In this document: positions 25,168-34,902 of the stretch, in pieces | Layout: each line of letters begins with the position of its first letter | How positions within the stretch are numbered: position 1 is the stretch's first letter | From: CAVQRC01 sp963715045 | GTDB taxonomy: Bacteria > Planctomycetota > Planctomycetia > Pirellulales > Lacipirellulaceae | Assembly (NCBI GenBank): GCA_963715045.1 | Contig: CAVQRC010000014.1 | Location: forward strand, 1 to 64,000 | Direction: 5' to 3' | DNA length: 64,000 nt | Notes under the pieces: model-generated | What the model saw: the letters and a program-made list of their open reading frames with translations, nothing else | Databases searched by the model: none | What the model was told of the DNA's origin: nothing | Made by a program: the position numbers and the translations under genes

Positions 25168-27577
25168 GCGCTCCCTTTCGCGGCATGGTCGGAGGCCGGC
25201 GAAGTCGGGGAGGCCTCCCGTGCGTCGAAGATCCGGTCCGAAGTGTGCCCGCTTCCCGTGGGGAAATCGTCCGCGTCGGCAGTGGTCGGTGTCGCGGATG
25301 TTGGAGAATCAAGCCGGATCCTCATCAGCGTGTAGATTCCGAGGGCGGCTGCGGCCAGTACCGTGATTTCGCCAAGCGTGTCAAATCCGCGAAAGTCGAC
25401 CAGAATCACATTGACCATGTTCGTTCCATTCGCCTTGGCCAGACTGCTGTCCGCAAAAAAATCGGCCAGCCGAGAAGGGGCATGTGCTGCGGTGGCCACG
25501 AGTACAACCGCGGCCATCACGCCGCCCGCGATGACGGCCAGGATCGCATCGCGGACCCGGGCGGGAGTGCTGCTGAGCGTGTTGAAGTGTGGCAGCCGAT
25601 AAATCACCAGGACGAAGAGAATCACGGTCATGGTTTCGATCGCCAGCTGCGTCATGGCGAGGTCGGGTGCTCCGAACATGACAAACAGCATTGCCACGGC
25701 GTAGCCGATCACGCCCAACGCGCAGACTGCTGCGAGTCGCGAGGTGGCCCGGACAGCCATGATCGCGGCAGACAGAATCAAAACGGGAACGAAGAGTTGG
25801 TAGAGCTGAATGTCGAGCCACTGACTGCCCTGCGGCAATTCGCCGCTCTGCACGAGTTCGAAGCCGGCAACGCCCACGAACGTGACCAGCACGGTGAGCA
25901 GGTAAGTCCCTAAACGGCCATTCTGCAGGATCCTCGTTTGCCAAGCCGCCGTCGTGCGAAGACCGTCAGGCCCCGCTCGTAGCCGGCTGATGGCCCCCAC
26001 GCGGCCAACTTCCGCCACCGGGCGGCAAGCAGACGGATGCGGTATCCGGCGGCATAGATCACGATTCCGAGCATCACTGCAAGTGCGGTAAGCAGCAGTG
26101 GAAAGTTGAAACCATGCCACAGCTTCAACGACACGGGCTCGGCGTTCGGGACGATGGCGGCAACGGCCGGAGCGATGAGATAGTGACCCAGCGGGCCCGG
26201 ATAAGCGCCAATCACGAAGGCGGTCGTTCCCAGCACCAGCGGCGGCAGGAGGAGCGTCCGCGGTACGCGGTGAGCGGAAGCGGCCGCAACACCCGCTCTG
26301 CCAAAGAAGGGTCGGATTGCCAGCATCGCGCCCACCGCGGCGAACGATACACTGACGAAGAAGACGACCAGCAGGGGCAGGGTTCCCCGAGACGATGGTG
26401 CGAGGAGCGACTCGTACATCAGCTCCTTGGCGACGAAGCCGCTCGCTGGCGGCAAGCCGACTTTCGACATCGCGGCGATGACAGCGGCGAACGCCAACCA
26501 GGGCATGACACGTGCCAAACCACCGAGTTGGCGAAGGTCACGTGTGCCGGCACAGTGATCCACCGCTCCTGCCATCAGAAAGAGCGCGGCCTTGTACAAG
26601 GCGTGGCACAACAGGAACACGATCGCAGCCGTGGTCGTGCCCGGAGTGCCACAACCAAGGAGCATCACCATCGTTCCCAAGGCGCTGACCGTGGAATAAG
26701 CCAGGATCTTCTTCAGATCCACCTGTGGCAGGGCGAGACAAGCCCCGGTCAATGCGGTCAGTGCCCCGACTGCGATAATCGAGTTATCCCAGATCGCGAT
26801 GCCCCCTAAGGCCGGACTCAGTCGGGCTATCAGATAGACACCTGCCTTGACCATTGTGGCCGAGTGCAGATACGCGCTGACGGGAGTCGGGGCTTCCATC
26901 GCATTGGGCAGCCAGAAGTGGAACGGGAACTGCGCGGACTTGGTGAACGCGCCGATCAGGATCAGCACGACGCAGGGCGCGAGCAACGGGCCATTGCGGA
27001 GGACGTCGGACTTGGTCCGCAGTACGGACAATTCGTAGCTTCCAGCCGCCTGACCGAGCAACAGAAAGCCCGCGAGCAACGCCAGGCCTCCGAATCCTGT
27101 CACCAGCAAGGCCTGGAGAGCGGCCGCTCGGGCACGCGGATTCTCGTGCTCGAAGCCAATCAGCATGTAGGAGGTGATACTCGTCAGTTCCCAGAACACA
27201 AACAGCGTGATGAGGTTGTCGGCAACGACAAGGCCGAGCATCGCCGTCATGAACAACAACAGCCAGGTGTACAATCTCCGCCGATCGGGGTGACCGTCCA
27301 GGTAGGCCCGGGCGTACACCAAGACCAACGTGCCGATGCTGCTGATGAGGATCATGAACAAGAGGCTCAGACCATCGACCACGAAGCTCAAGCGGGCATC
27401 CAGGCTCGGCACCCAGTTCCATGAGACTGCGAAAGTCTCGCCGCGGGCTACGGCCGGGATCAGGGCGAACGAGCACAACGCAATTCCAAGAGGGAGCAGC
27501 ACCGCGCAGGATTCAAGCCTGGCGGATCGGCCTGGCTGACGGTACGGTGATGCGGATTGTGGAACCGCTGATGTCAT
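25164..27577 (-). CDS. mnhA: Mrp antiporter subunit A, frameshifted
   Basis: First gene of the operon, about 800 residues when repaired. The N-terminal 550 residues are NuoL-like: FVVDGLSLLFMILISSIGTL, FVFWELTSITSYMLIGFEHE (key Glu), FTKSAQFPFHFWLPNAMEAP (key Lys), and STVSALGTMVMLLGCGTPG. That frame runs out at 25910 after SAGYERGL, and the DUF4040/MnhB-like C-terminal part continues one base over (LRTTAAWQTRILQNGRLGTY, then MLFVMFGAPDLAMTQLAIET and FRGFDTLGEITVLAAAALG). A missing G near 25970 explains it. The resulting protein conducts protons and anchors the seven-subunit antiporter in the inner membrane, supporting pH and Na+ homeostasis. Confidence 0.93.
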
Positions 27578-27939
27578 TTACCAACCAGAGGGCAAGCCCG
27601 AGTTGCGGGAACTTGGGGAAGGAACGCGAAACGCAGTGGCAGCGCTCACGCGACCCACGCGAGTTTAACGGTCAACTGTAGGCGGTTGTTGCCGTAAAGA
27701 GAACTTTAATCGGTGCGACGAATCGATAGATTTTTTCTATGGATCGAAGGCCTCGCGGTTGAGGTTCTTACGGCGGTTCGGGAGCGGGTGCTATGCTGCT
27801 GAATTGCGGCAAGTTCTGTACTTGCCGGCGTGGCGCGGGCAGCTGCGCAACGCGAACTTACAGCCAGGCGGGTTGCTCGAAACCGCAGCGGTGCTTGGAG
27901 TTCAGGGACGACTCAGGCGCGGGAAGGAAAGTCAGCTGG
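27578..27939. other. Divergent promoter region between mnhA and selD
   Basis: Must contain promoters for the leftward Mrp operon and rightward selD. It is locally A/T-rich at 27700-27740 (GAACTTTAATCGG, TAGATTTTTTCTATGG). No clear -35/-10 pair could be assigned, and no tRNA-Sec gene is visible. Confidence 0.35.
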
Positions 27940-28996
27940 ATGGCGTTATGGGGCAAGAAGAAGCGACTGGTCGATTACGCGAGTTGCGCCGGGTGAGCGG
28001 GTAAATTGCCTCAAGAAGGCACCGCACAGGTCGTGCGGGCGTTGCCCCGGTTTGACGATCCGAATCTGATCGTGGGCGCTGAAGGGTTCAGCGACGCGGG
28101 CGTCTATCGCCTGCGAGACGATTTGTTGATCGTCCAATCGCTGGATTTCTTTCCGCCGCTGGTCGACGACCCGTTCGTGTTCGGCCAGATCGCGGCGGCA
28201 AATTCGCTCAGCGACATCTACGCGATGGGGGGCCGCCCGATCACCGCGCTGAACATCGTGGGATTCCCGGATGATGAGCTCGAACTCGAGATCCTGGGAG
28301 AGATTCTTCGGGGAGGTGCTGACCGAGTCCAGCAGGCGGGGGGGGTGATCGCTGGCGGTCACACGGTGCGGGACGCCGAGATCAAATATGGCTTGTCCGC
28401 GACCGGGATCGTCACGCCGGAAGCTCTCATGACCAATCAACACGCCCGCCCCGGCGACGTCCTCGTGCTCAGTAAACCTCTCGGTACCGGGTTCATTACC
28501 ACCGCCTACAAGGCCAAACGCTGCCCCGCAGAAGTGATCGCTGCCGCCGCCGAGAGTATGGTCATGCTCAACGCCGCGGCGAGCGAAGCCGCGGTTGCCG
28601 TTGGTGCGCGTGCCGCCACCGATATCACGGGATTCGGCCTGGCTGGCCATGCGACTGAACTGGCGCAGTCCAGCGACGTTACCGTGGTGATCGAACTGGA
28701 ACGCCTGCCAATTCTGGCCGGAGCGAAGGAGCTTGCGCGCCAGGGAAACAAGACCCGCGCCAGCAAGAGCAATCGCAGTTTCGCGGAGCACTTGCTCCGC
28801 ATCGAGGCAAATGCGGATGCGTTGCTCACCGAATTCATCTTTGATGCTCAGACGTCGGGAGGGCTCCTGGTCAGCGTGCCCCCGGAACGCGGAGACGAGT
28901 TCGTCGACCGTTGTCGGTGCCGCCGGGGCGACGGCCACGACGATTGTCGGACACGTCGAGCGCCGCCAGGACGTTGCCGTTGTGATTCGAGCGTGA
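27940..28996 (+). CDS. selD: Selenophosphate synthetase SelD, a selenoprotein (UGA = Sec) with a late frameshift
   Basis: Makes selenophosphate from selenide and ATP, the selenium donor for selenocysteine and selenouridine. The ATG at 27940 gives MALWGKKKRLVDYASCAG, then TGA at 27994, then AGKLPQEGTAQVVRALPRFD and the standard SelD body (ADFFPPLVDDP-like, ISDIYAMGGRPITALNIVGF-type, VIAGGHTVRDAEIKYGLSAT, FGLAGHATELA, FDAQTSGGLL). In SelD the catalytic Cys or Sec sits exactly in the AGCAGK context, so the TGA replaces it as Sec, and a SECIS hairpin follows. Near 28905 one extra base breaks the frame; the natural end AAGATATTIVGHVERRQDVA continues in another frame to a stop at 28996. Gene finders would start it wrongly after the TGA at TTG 28006. 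Confidence 0.9.
28018..28046 (+). promoter_or_regulatory. Bacterial SECIS element in selD
   Basis: A perfect 6-bp stem CCGCAC (28022-28027)/GTGCGG (28033-28038) closes the five-base loop AGGTC, containing the GGU that SelB recognises (Escherichia coli fdhF has AGGUCU). An outer GGCA/TGCC helix (28018-28021 with 28043-28046) extends it past an internal bulge. The loop lies 32 bases after the UGA, within the known range for bacterial SECIS hairpins. Confidence 0.8.
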
Positions 28997-29242
28997 ACCC
29001 TGCGAGCAGACCTCAGCAAGTAGCAGATTCCGTACGCCGCCGGCGAACCGCCGCGATCGGCAGCAGACTGCCCATCGACCGTTGACAACTCTATCGGAGT
29101 CGCGACCGCTATTCAAGCGTTTCACGATGAGTTTCGCCGGAGTCGAGCTCGAGAGCGTACGGCGATTGCTGGCCGACCGACGGCAAGCAGTCGCGGAGCG
29201 GAGATATCGGCTGCACCTGCACGGCGCTTGTTCGAGCCGGAA

Positions 29243-29677
29243 CTACGGCGACGACGACAGCGGGATATCGAAGCGATTGTCACCAGGGACAACTTCCAGT
29301 GTGAGGCCGCTGGTAGACGGATCACGATACCTGGGTGGCAGGGCAATCGCCGTTGGAGGACGATCCCAGTTCTCGGGCGGGGCCGGACGAATACTTACCA
29401 GATACGTGCCCAGGGGCAGACCGTGGCCTTCTGCCATTTGTGCCGCGTAGGAACCGTCTTTGTCGACCCGGGCGGTAATGAACACGCCCTCGTCACGGCA
29501 TTGGAAGACAACCATGACATCCGGGCACGCCTGGCCATCGAGCGTTACGCGTCCTGCGACGCGGCCCAGCGTCCGCCCCTGTTCACACCCGGCGGCCAGC
29601 AGCACGTGAATCGCCAGCAGCAGGCAAATGCTCCTCCGCGGCGTCCGAAAGCTGGGGGTGTCACGGCGAGCCCGCAT
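29243..29677 (-). CDS. Carboxypeptidase-regulatory-like lipoprotein
   Basis: Start at 29677 (MRARRDTPSF), giving a lipoprotein signal with lipobox LLAAGC (LLLAIHVLLAAGCEQG). The mature part of about 110 residues reads GRVAGRVTLDGQACPDVMVV, DGSYAAQMAEG and PLGTYLVSIRPAP, a transthyretin/carboxypeptidase-regulatory-like beta-sandwich. In planctomycetes such proteins very often follow DUF1559 genes, and here the reading frames overlap by about 17 bases. Function unknown; likely a periplasmic or outer-membrane partner of the pseudopilin. Confidence 0.8.
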   Translation of the reverse strand: MRARRDTPSFRTPRRSICLLLAIHVLLAAGCEQGRTLGRVAGRVTLDGQACPDVMVVFQCRDEGVFITARVDKDGSYAAQMAEGHGLPLGTYLVSIRPAPPENWDRPPTAIALPPRYRDPSTSGLTLEVVPGDNRFDIPLSSSP

Positions 29678-30608
29678 GACCGTCATCTCGATTGGCGGAA
29701 TCGTAGAGGACCTGCAGATCGGTCTGTGAAGGCCAGAACTGCGCGGCTCCGTCACACATCAGCACGTGTGCCCCGCCCGGGTGCGCGGACTGAATTGCGT
29801 GATTGACTCCGCAGTTGGACAGCACTCCCAGCGCGGTCGAAGACTTTTCATTGATCGGGTGCAGCACGGTCGTCAGATTGAAAGTGCGTTCGTCGAATGC
29901 GAGATCTCGCGCTCCGGTCGTGAATCCGTGCTGACAATCGCTGCGGCAATCGGTCTGTTCACCATTCGCATCGCGACACCAATCCGATTGTTCGCCGACA
30001 ACCATGGTGTGCGAAGTCCCATCCGTGATCTGGGCGATTCGCACATGGTCTTTGTAGAGCAAGACCCCCCCAGACGACACATCGCCGATACTGCCAAGAT
30101 GGCCGGCCGGCCTGGTCGTGGGATGATCGGCCCCGCCGGCGATACCGACATACATCGGATCCTGGATCGTGAACGTGTCGAAGTCGGTCAACCGCGGCAA
30201 GCTGCTCGCAGGGCAGTCCATGAACGAGAACACGACGCCGTTGAGCAGTGTCTGGTTGAGCGGATTGGCGGCAATCCAATTGCCATGAAAGTCATATCGG
30301 GCGGCGAATGCACTCTCTTCGAGGTAGGAGAAGATCCGCGGCCACCAGGAGTGACCGATCACATTCGGGATGGTCGGTCCCAGATCGTCGGAGCCGTAGG
30401 GAAATGTGACGTGCGCACCGTGGTAGTTGTGGAGGGCCAGTCCGATCTGGCGGACGTTGTTGCTGCACTGCATCCGTCGCGCCGATTCTCGGGCTGCCTG
30501 AACGGCCGGCAGCAGCAACGCAACGAGAACGCCGATGATGGCGATGACGACCAACAGTTCCACGAGCGTGAAGGCGGGCAGAGTCTGCGGGTGGTGGTGT
30601 TTACGCAT
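29661..30608 (-). CDS. DUF1559 type-II-pseudopilin-like protein
   Basis: Start at 30608 (MRKHHHPQTLPAFTLVELLV), chosen because it puts the prepilin peptidase site right after the leader: A/FTLVELLVVIAIIGVLVALL. The C-terminal DUF1559 domain has CSNNVRQIGLALHNYHG, ITDGTSHTMVVGEQSDW and HPGGAHVLMCDGAAQFW, a hallmark of planctomycete DUF1559 proteins with the final CDG/ADGS box. It is thought to be processed by a prepilin peptidase and placed in the envelope. The next gene is its lipoprotein partner. Confidence 0.92.
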   Translation of the reverse strand: MRKHHHPQTLPAFTLVELLVVIAIIGVLVALLLPAVQAARESARRMQCSNNVRQIGLALHNYHGAHVTFPYGSDDLGPTIPNVIGHSWWPRIFSYLEESAFAARYDFHGNWIAANPLNQTLLNGVVFSFMDCPASSLPRLTDFDTFTIQDPMYVGIAGGADHPTTRPAGHLGSIGDVSSGGVLLYKDHVRIAQITDGTSHTMVVGEQSDWCRDANGEQTDCRSDCQHGFTTGARDLAFDERTFNLTTVLHPINEKSSTALGVLSNCGVNHAIQSAHPGGAHVLMCDGAAQFWPSQTDLQVLYDSANRDDGHAGSP

Positions 30609-31318
30609 CGTAGACGCCGGACTGTTGCATCGAACGCGTGCCTGAGGAGCGGCGCCGACGGGTTGTCGACCGGCCGTTGGTGTCGATTTCAAATTGCACA
30701 TGGCCACGTTGCCTGCCAGGGAGTGGTCGTCTCGCTGGCGATCGCGAGGTACAACTGGCGTCACCATAGCATTACAGTAGACGAGGCGTCCACCACAGCG
30801 GCCTGCCACGCGTGTTTGGGCGGAGTCGCGCGGAGCAGCGAAGCGAGTCCAACGACTCCGAACAGTAACGGACAGGCGATGACTTTCCAATTCGCGTTGC
30901 ACATCGATGCCACGGCTGGTACCGGTTCCGGGCGGCGACGGAATGTGGACGGCTTTCTGCTCGGGTCACGGAGTGCCCCGTCCACACCAATGCGCGGCTC
31001 CGTGTAGTCCCGGCACTCCGTGCCGGGCATGTTCGTCACCGTCGTCTCGGTCATCCCGGCGGCCGCGGGTTCCGGGTGGCGATGGAAAGTGGTCGCTGTT
31101 CTGGTCCGGATCACGGAGTACTCCGACTACGTAGTCCCGGCAGTCGTAGTGTGCTGAAATGGCAACAGGCCCACGTGTTCTGAGCGTATCCGCACGCGCA
31201 CCGGGATGGCTCACGAGGATCTTACCACCGAATCGCGATTTCGACCGGCACGGCGCGTGGATTGCAGTTGGGGGACGCATGCGTCGAGCGAATCCACCTC
31301 ACCCAGGACCCGCCCGAG
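30609..31318. other. Divergent intergenic region with tandem degenerate repeats
   Basis: Upstream of DUF1559 (left) and DUF6807 (right). Two related units of about 90 bp at 30927-31015 and 31068-31158 share TTCCGGGxGGCGAxGGAAxGTGG, TCACGGAGT and TAGTCCCGGCA. The ends contain CCCGGCACTCCGTGCCGGG, an inverted repeat. No gene supported. Confidence 0.5.
30927..31158. repeat. Two tandem degenerate units of about 90 bp
   Basis: Unit 1 (30927-31015) and unit 2 (31068-31158) share CCGGGxGGCGAxGGAA, CTGxTCxGGxTCACGGAGT and GTAGTCCCGGCA in order. Unit 1 ends in the hairpin-forming CCCGGCACTCCGTGCCGGG. Confidence 0.5.
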
Positions 31319-32347
31319 ATGTGCCGTAACAGAGGTCCGCTGATCTGGTTGTTTATTCTCGTGGTGTCGATGAGCGGCGCGTCGCTGAGGGCGGGCGGAG
31401 TGAATGCAGGCGGTGCTACGGAGGTTCCCCACGACTCCGAGCTGGACAGCACCGCATCGGGCGCCGTCCCGGCGGCGAAGGAGAACGGGCCGCCGACGCG
31501 GCACTGGCAACGTTCGTCCACAGCGGTCGCCCTGATCGAGGGAAACCGCGTGATCTGGCGATTCAACTACGGGCCGGCCCTGAATACGCCCTGCTTTCAT
31601 CCAGTCGGCACGGCAGATGGCCGTGTGTTGTCGTGGGACCAACCGCCGGACCATCCCTGGCATCATGGCATCTGGTTCTGCTGGAAGTTCATCAACGGCG
31701 TCAACTATTGGGAGCACACCGGTGAAACCGGCAAACCGGAGGGTCGCACCGAGTGGTCGGAAGTGGGCGTCGAGACACGCAGCGACCACTCCGCGGTGAT
31801 TTCCCTGGCATTGGCCTACCACCCCGCGAATGACGCGAACGTCGTGCTCCGCGAGCGGCGACAGATCGATGTTTCCGCCCCGGATGCCAGCGGAGGTTAC
31901 CGAATGGACTGGACGAGTACCTTCACCACCGACCACGACGAGGTGGACCTGGATCGCGTCCCTCCACGCGATCAGGCCTGGGGGGGCTACGCCGGACTAT
32001 CGGTGCGATTCGCGAAAGACTTCACCGAGCGACAGTTGACCAGCAACGTGGGACCCGCGGAGTTCGGCGACGGCAACCGGCATCGCAGTCGTGCTGCCGC
32101 GATGGACTACAGTGGGTTGATTGATGGGAAAACGGTGGGACTCGCTGTGCTGGATCATCCTGAGAATCCGCGTCATCCGACCCCCTGGTATGCGATCCGT
32201 GGCCCGGTGATGAGTTACCTCAACGCCGCCCTGCTTGCCGAGGCCCCTCTTCGTCTCGCGGCCGGCGCTCCGATGACGCTGCGGTATCGTCTCGTCATTC
32301 ACCCGAACCGCTGGGAAGCGGACCGGCTCCAGGTCGAATACACATGA
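31319..32347 (+). CDS. Secreted DUF6807 (PmoA-like) protein
   Basis: Start at 31319, giving a signal peptide (LIWLFILVVSMSGASLRAGG). The mature protein has NYGPALNTPCFHPVGTADGR, DHPWHHGIWFCWKFINGVNY and VLDHPENPRHPTPWYAIRG, the standard motifs of DUF6807 proteins in planctomycete and Bacteroidetes carbohydrate loci. It is often found with Gfo/Idh/MocA oxidoreductases, as here. It has a beta-sandwich; the biochemical role is unknown. A second, broken copy lies at 33864-34817. Confidence 0.85.
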   Translation: MCRNRGPLIWLFILVVSMSGASLRAGGVNAGGATEVPHDSELDSTASGAVPAAKENGPPTRHWQRSSTAVALIEGNRVIWRFNYGPALNTPCFHPVGTADGRVLSWDQPPDHPWHHGIWFCWKFINGVNYWEHTGETGKPEGRTEWSEVGVETRSDHSAVISLALAYHPANDANVVLRERRQIDVSAPDASGGYRMDWTSTFTTDHDEVDLDRVPPRDQAWGGYAGLSVRFAKDFTERQLTSNVGPAEFGDGNRHRSRAAAMDYSGLIDGKTVGLAVLDHPENPRHPTPWYAIRGPVMSYLNAALLAEAPLRLAAGAPMTLRYRLVIHPNRWEADRLQVEYT

Positions 32348-32474
32348 TTCAGTACCCATCCCGGATCCTCGCCGAACGTGTCCCACGGCGAAACAACTCG
32401 GTAGCGCAAGCGGGATCCGGGATCGGTTCGTAAACAGGCCCACAACGGCCCTTGAACCTGTATGGGGGATGATC

Positions 32475-33809
32475 ATGTCTGCGGAGCGTATCAGCCGGAG
32501 GGCGTTCGTCACAACGTCCGCGGCATCTGCCGTGGCCGTCGGACTTCCGGCCATCGTACCAGCCCACGTGTTGGGCAAGACTGCTCCCGCCAACACGCTG
32601 CGGATGGGCTGCATCGGCACCGGCCGGATGGGGCACGGAGACATGCAGGAATGCCTTTCCCAAGGCCTGCAGCCGACAATCAATGCCCGCGTCGTCGCTG
32701 TCTGTGATCTCGATCGGCGCCGGGCGGAACATGCCCGGCATACGGCCGCTCGTCTCTACGCCCAATCGCTGCCGGAACCTCGCCGGCCCGCAATTGAAGT
32801 CTTTGACGACTATCGCGAGTTGCTCGCACGACCCGATATCGACGGTGTCACGATCTCGACGCCCGACCATTGGCACGCCCTGATTGCGATCGCCGCGGCC
32901 GAGGCCGGCAAGGCCGTGTACCTGCAAAAGCCGCTGACCTACTCGATTGTCGAAGGGCAAAAGCTGGTCGCCGCGGTGCGGAGGAACCAGGTCGTCCTGC
33001 AGACCGGTTCGCAGCAACGTTCCGACCGTAACTTTCGCAGGGCCTGCGAACTCGTGCGGAACGGCCGCATCGGTAAGCTGCACACGATTCAGGTGCTACT
33101 GCCGACAGACAGCGGCTACGGCAATGCGGCGGCGATGCCGGTGCCCGCGGATCTGAACTATGACATGTGGCTGGGCCCCACAGCGGAGCGGTTCTACACG
33201 GAGGACCGCGTGCATCCCCAGACAGGTTATGGCCGTCCCGGCTGGTTGCAGATCGAGTCCTACTGCCGCGGCATGATCACCGGTTGGGGCGCACACATGT
33301 TCGACATTGCCCAATGGGGACATGGTTCGGACGAAACCGGACCGGTCGAAATCGAGGCCGCGGCCGAGTTTCCGAACCGGGGCCTGTTCGACGTCCACAC
33401 GACTTTTCGAGCGGAAGGTCGCTACGCGGATGGGGTCCGGCTGATCGCCGCATCGGGTACGCCGGCCGGTGTAAAGTTCACCGGGACAGAAGGCTGGATC
33501 GGGGTGACACGGTCGGAGTTGTCGGCCGAGCCTGCTGCCGTTCTGGGCGAGACGCCTGACGACGCCGACGTACGTCTCTACCACAGCGACAACCACATGG
33601 AGAACTTCCTGCAGTGCCTGCGAACGGGCCAGGATCCGATCTGTCCCGTCGAGGTAGGGCACCGCTCCAACACGATTTGCGTCCTGACCCATCTGTCGAT
33701 GAAATTGGCGCGCAAACTTCACTGGGACCCCGAAATCGAACAGATCCGCAACGACGCCGAGGCCAATTCGATGCTCGATTACGACCACCGAGCGCCATGG
33801 ACCATCTGA
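32475..33809 (+). CDS. Tat-exported Gfo/Idh/MocA-family oxidoreductase (1)
   Basis: About 444 residues from ATG 32475; an ATG two codons earlier is also possible. The Tat signal ISRRAFVTTSAASAVAVGLP is followed by a Rossmann NAD(P) site (RMGCIGTGRMGHGDMQ). The expected EKP-type motif reads YLQKPLTYSIVEG, and a catalytic-site pattern is TPDHWHALIA. Together these define the planctomycete exported Gfo/Idh/MocA class, thought to oxidise or epimerise sugars in the periplasm. It follows the DUF6807 gene with a 120-base gap on the same strand, indicating a common pathway. Confidence 0.85.
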   Translation: MSAERISRRAFVTTSAASAVAVGLPAIVPAHVLGKTAPANTLRMGCIGTGRMGHGDMQECLSQGLQPTINARVVAVCDLDRRRAEHARHTAARLYAQSLPEPRRPAIEVFDDYRELLARPDIDGVTISTPDHWHALIAIAAAEAGKAVYLQKPLTYSIVEGQKLVAAVRRNQVVLQTGSQQRSDRNFRRACELVRNGRIGKLHTIQVLLPTDSGYGNAAAMPVPADLNYDMWLGPTAERFYTEDRVHPQTGYGRPGWLQIESYCRGMITGWGAHMFDIAQWGHGSDETGPVEIEAAAEFPNRGLFDVHTTFRAEGRYADGVRLIAASGTPAGVKFTGTEGWIGVTRSELSAEPAAVLGETPDDADVRLYHSDNHMENFLQCLRTGQDPICPVEVGHRSNTICVLTHLSMKLARKLHWDPEIEQIRNDAEANSMLDYDHRAPWTI

Positions 33810-33863
33810 GAACCGGGTTTGAGATGGGGGTGCGTTGGCCGTCTCGGCAAAGACGCTTTTGAC

Positions 33864-34817
33864 ATGGTGAATGCAGTGCGATTGTTCGCGATTCTCTGCT
33901 GGACGTGTGGGGCGGCCGCTTCGTTCGGGGTCGAGCTGCGGCGGGACGATCAGGCGTCTCAGTTGAGCGTACTTCTGGATGGCCGCGAAGTGGTGGTCTA
34001 CCAGTACGGGGCCGAATACGCCCTGCCGCACTACTGGCCGCTGCGAAGTCCTTCCGGAAAGCTGCTGACGGTCGAGCATCCGGACCCCTATCCACACCAT
34101 CGATCCGTGTGGATTGCCGACCACATCCACGCCGCGGGTGCCCCGCCAGTCGACTTTTACCACTGCTGGAAGAACTATCGCCAGGCGGGCGTTCCGGAGT
34201 CCGGATTCCGGCATTTCATCCGGCATCAACGGTTCACGGCGTTGAAGTCGCACGGCGACACGCGCGGTTATCGAGGCGACGCTGCGTTGGATCGTCAACG
34301 ACACACAGCCCGTGCTGGACGAATCCCGCCGGTTGCGGGTGATCGCACTTGGGTCACGGCGAGTTCCGGATGGACTTCGCGTGGGAGTTGAAGGCCAGCG
34401 TACGGTGACGTCAAATTCATCAGTGACCGTGTGCATTACGCCTGGCCATTCGTGCGAATGCATCCGCAATTCAGTGGTGAGCAGGGTGGGACGATCACCA
34501 GCGATCAAGGACACGACAGGTCAGGCGGGCACGGACGGAAAGACGGCGCGGTGGGTGGATTACTCCAATACGGTCGACAGCATCACCGAAGGTCTGGCGG
34601 TGTTTATCGACGCCGACAAGGAACCCCGGTCGTGGCTCACCCGGGAATACGGAACGTTCGGGCCACGGCGTGCCGGAGAGATTCAGCGGTACGCAGTTCA
34701 CGTTGAAAGCAGGCGAGACCTTGGCGGGTCGGGCGGGAATTCTGATCCATCGGGGCGACGTCGATTCGGGCCGGGTTGCCGCAGCGTTATCAACAATATG
34801 TCGAGGGCAAACCGTGA
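33864..34817 (+). pseudogene. Second DUF6807 protein, several frameshifts
   Basis: The first frame gives a signal peptide (VNAVRLFAILCWTCGAAASF) and YALPHYWPLRSPSGKLLTVE, DPYPHHRSVWIADHIHA and FYHCWKNYRQAG. After a shift near 34265 the protein continues in other frames as VNDTQPVLDESRRL, HYAWPFVRMHPQFSGEQGG, DYSNTVDSITEGLAVFIDAD and LTREYGTFGPRR, and ends RYQQYVEGKP at TGA 34815. At least four shifts are needed. The motif order matches DUF6807 along its entire length, so the gene was intact recently or is intact in reality. Confidence 0.8.
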
Positions 34818-34902
34818 ACACGGAGCGATGTCCGCTGGCGGGGTTCACGACGCGTGACGGCGCCTCCGTGAACTGCGTGCCGTGTTCCGGGAGCGACGCA
34901 CG

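Noticed and set aside
27994..27996. A nonsense mutation inactivating selD
   Set aside because: The stop falls precisely at the catalytic Cys/Sec position, is UGA, and is followed by a SECIS hairpin, so selenocysteine is the better reading.
33096..34514. A 472-residue minus-strand open frame
   Set aside because: Antisense to an oxidoreductase and to the DUF6807 remnant; composition is that of a shadow.
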